A stretch of 64,000 bases of DNA from Aequorivita vitellina (GTDB taxonomy: Bacteria; Bacteroidota; Bacteroidia; Flavobacteriales; Flavobacteriaceae): NCBI RefSeq assembly GCF_022008365.1, contig NZ_JAIRBA010000019.1, positions 1-64,000 on the forward strand, read 5' to 3'. This document shows, one piece after another, positions 62,727 through 64,000 of the stretch (position 1 is the stretch's first letter; each line of letters begins with the position of its first letter). Made by a program: the position numbers and the translations under genes. Under the pieces are notes generated by a model that made no database searches, was not told the origin of the DNA, and was given only the letters and a program-made list of their open reading frames with translations.

Positions 62727-63677
62727 TTATTGCTTTTTTGAAAGACTTTTATAATAATCCTTCGGCGGTAAAACGGTAATTTCTACTCTTCTATTTAGTT
62801 GTTTATTTTCATCGGAATTATTTGGAACCCTAGGTTTGTTTTCGCCGTAGGCTTTTACTTCAAAATCATATCCAGGCAGCCCATCGAAAATTTCCAGCAA
62901 TCTTTCCTTTACAGAAATACTTCTATTTTTGGAAAGTTCCATATTTAGAGTTTCGTCGCCGTCACTGTCTGTGTGCCCTTCAATTAAAATTGTGGCTTTA
63001 TCTATTTGTTGAATGGTTTTTGCCAAAGAATCGAGGCTGTGTTTTGCGGTTTTCTTTAAATTGAATTTAGCAACATCGAACAAAACATCAGCATTTATGG
63101 TAAGTTTTATTACGCTATTAATTGCGCCAATGGCATCAATGTCGGCGCCAGCGCTAATGCTTCTGCACAGTTCTTCTAAATCTATAACACGTAGAAAGTA
63201 AAAGACCGTTTCGGAATCAATTCCTCCGTCACTCAGTTCAATGGAAGATTTTCCACCCGCTATTTTTCCGGCGTAGATCCAATCTGTTCCATTTTGCGAA
63301 ATCTCAATCTTTGCAGCTTCGCGGGATGGGCCTACTTCAAATATATAAAGATCGTCGCCGGGAAGGTTCATAAAACCATTGTCTGTAAATTCTACAGTTA
63401 AAGTGCCACCGCAGCCCAATGAAACAAAATTGGGGGTTTGGTAGTTTCGGTAATTTGGTTCGTGCAGGCATTGTGTGCTATCCCTGTACTTTTGAATGGG
63501 CGCTGGATTTCCAACTTTAAATTCGACTAGTTTATCGGCGAATGAAATTTTTCCAAGCGGAAGATATATTGATTTGTATCTATCAATTTTATACAATTTT
63601 CCCGTCTCTTTTTGTGCGAAAAGATAATTGCCAAACGGCAATAGGATAATAAAAAGCAGCAAATGGGTGCGCAACAT
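62727..63677 (-). CDS. OmpA family outer-membrane protein
   Basis: 316 residues from the ATG at 63677. The frame is open to 63746, but that start overlaps the rplT terminator, and the signal peptide (LRTHLLLFIILLPFGNYLFAQ) begins here. The middle region (GCGGTLTVEFTDNGFMNLPGDDLYIFEVG) looks like a beta-sandwich module. The C-terminal ~115 residues are an OmpA/MotB peptidoglycan-binding domain: ADVLFDVAKFNLKKTAKHSLDSLAK, ILIEGHTDSDGDETLNMELSKNRSISVKERL, VKAYGENKPRVPNNSDENKQLNRRVEITV. It ties the outer membrane to the cell wall. Confidence 0.88.
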   Translation of the reverse strand: MLRTHLLLFIILLPFGNYLFAQKETGKLYKIDRYKSIYLPLGKISFADKLVEFKVGNPAPIQKYRDSTQCLHEPNYRNYQTPNFVSLGCGGTLTVEFTDNGFMNLPGDDLYIFEVGPSREAAKIEISQNGTDWIYAGKIAGGKSSIELSDGGIDSETVFYFLRVIDLEELCRSISAGADIDAIGAINSVIKLTINADVLFDVAKFNLKKTAKHSLDSLAKTIQQIDKATILIEGHTDSDGDETLNMELSKNRSISVKERLLEIFDGLPGYDFEVKAYGENKPRVPNNSDENKQLNRRVEITVLPPKDYYKSLSKKQ

Positions 63678-63732
63678 TCGGGCTATTTTTAACGAAGATA
63701 CTGAAACTTCTTTATTTGAAATTAGGGTATAA

Positions 63733-63762
63733 AAAAACCGCCTCATTACTGAAGCGGTTTTT
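63733..63762 (-). terminator. Terminator after rplT
   Basis: AAAAACCGC (63733-63741) pairs with GCGGTTTTT (63754-63762), with a 12-nt loop. On the minus strand it is followed by a T-run and lies 26 bp past the rplT stop. Confidence 0.85.
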
Positions 63763-63787
63763 AGGCGAAATAATATAAGTTAATGTC

Positions 63788-64000
63788 TTACTTTACTTGT
63801 TTAACGATTGCGGCAAAAGCCTCTGGGTGGTTCATTGCTAAATCTGCCAAAACCTTGCGGTTAAGTTCGATTCCATTGTTTTTTAAACTTCCCATAAACT
63901 GTGAATAAGACATTCCATGCTGTCTTGCACCCGCGTTAATACGGGTAATCCATAAGGATCTGAAATTTCTCTTTTTTACACGACGGTCGCGGTATGAATA
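63788..64000 (-). CDS. rplT: Ribosomal protein L20 (C-terminal part, cut by window end)
   Basis: The minus-strand frame entering from the right edge translates [68 protein letters not shown], then stop. This is the C-terminal ~70 residues of L20, an early-assembly 50S protein. The first ~45 residues lie outside the window. infC and rpmI would be expected further right. Confidence 0.95.
   Translation of the reverse strand, partial: YSYRDRRVKKRNFRSLWITRINAGARQHGMSYSQFMGSLKNNGIELNRKVLADLAMNHPEAFAAIVKQVK

Noticed and set aside
63678-63746. 23-residue extension of the OmpA-family protein
   Set aside because: It overlaps the rplT terminator and would place the signal peptide internally.

Overview
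The window reads as chromosomal DNA of a member of the Bacteroidota, most likely a marine-type Flavobacteriaceae. The support is direct. There is a secreted protein with a CHU_C/gliding-motility (type IX secretion) C-terminal domain, many short lipoproteins, a DUF3276/PUR-alpha-like protein, a leucine dehydrogenase-NusB-DUF1573-YajC block, a split transketolase, a zeaxanthin-type carotenoid cluster, and many start sites preceded by the Bacteroidota -7 box TAnnTTTG. The DNA is AT-rich and densely coded on both strands. No insertion sequence, prophage, CRISPR array or rRNA operon was seen.

Layout. 1-392 is a degenerate 51-52 bp tandem array that ends in inverted units. 430-2856 is a T9SS-type secreted protein. 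3001-4739 is an ABC exporter pair. 4857-12057 holds mixed housekeeping and hypothetical genes: cyclophilin-FKBP fusion, YfiT-like enzyme, SDR, thioredoxin-like protein, CsaA and lipoproteins. 12059-19808 (minus strand) holds a SulP transporter, a DUF3999/DUF2339 membrane pair, DUF3276 and an MsbA-like exporter. 20000-22984 is leucine dehydrogenase, NusB, DUF1573 and YajC. 23083-28739 is metabolic: peptidase T, dihydroorotate dehydrogenase with a repeat inserted in frame, LysE, HMG-CoA lyase and a 5'-nucleotidase. 28743-31594 is a redox-looking envelope set: a c-heme protein, a porin, an FMN-binding protein and a membrane protein. guaB follows, then two orphan hypotheticals, OmpH/Skp and a DinB protein. 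35829-41038 is three consecutive SurA-like chaperones plus a MoxR ATPase. Next are aconitase and a TlpA-type thioredoxin. 44193-49481 is a SET-domain protein, then the carotenoid cluster crtY-crtZ-crtB-crtI and its MerR/B12 regulator. 49850-50700 is a cytochrome c and two tRNAs (Leu-GAG, Lys-TTT). The rest (50927-64000) is shikimate kinase, a PRTase, an S4 protein, an FKBP-like lipoprotein, split transketolase, tgt, LptF/G, EamA, accA, dnaB, a secreted amidotransferase-like protein, an OmpA protein and the C-terminal part of rplT.

The best system-level observation is in the carotenoid region. The regulator at 48579-49481 retains every residue expected of a CarH/LitR-type adenosylcobalamin photoreceptor (W140, H141, E150, H151, H190). 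Two inverted repeats of the same design, TTGTTTAA-N16-TTAAACAA, lie upstream of crtI (surrounding the -7 box) and upstream of the regulator gene. This suggests a light- and B12-dependent, autoregulated pigment regulon. Other points worth checking are a 90 bp palindromic element inserted in frame in pyrD, a tRNA-guanine transglycosylase that has lost its three zinc cysteines, a mobile-looking palindrome nested in the loop of the aconitase terminator, and a candidate envelope electron-transfer set at 28743-31594.
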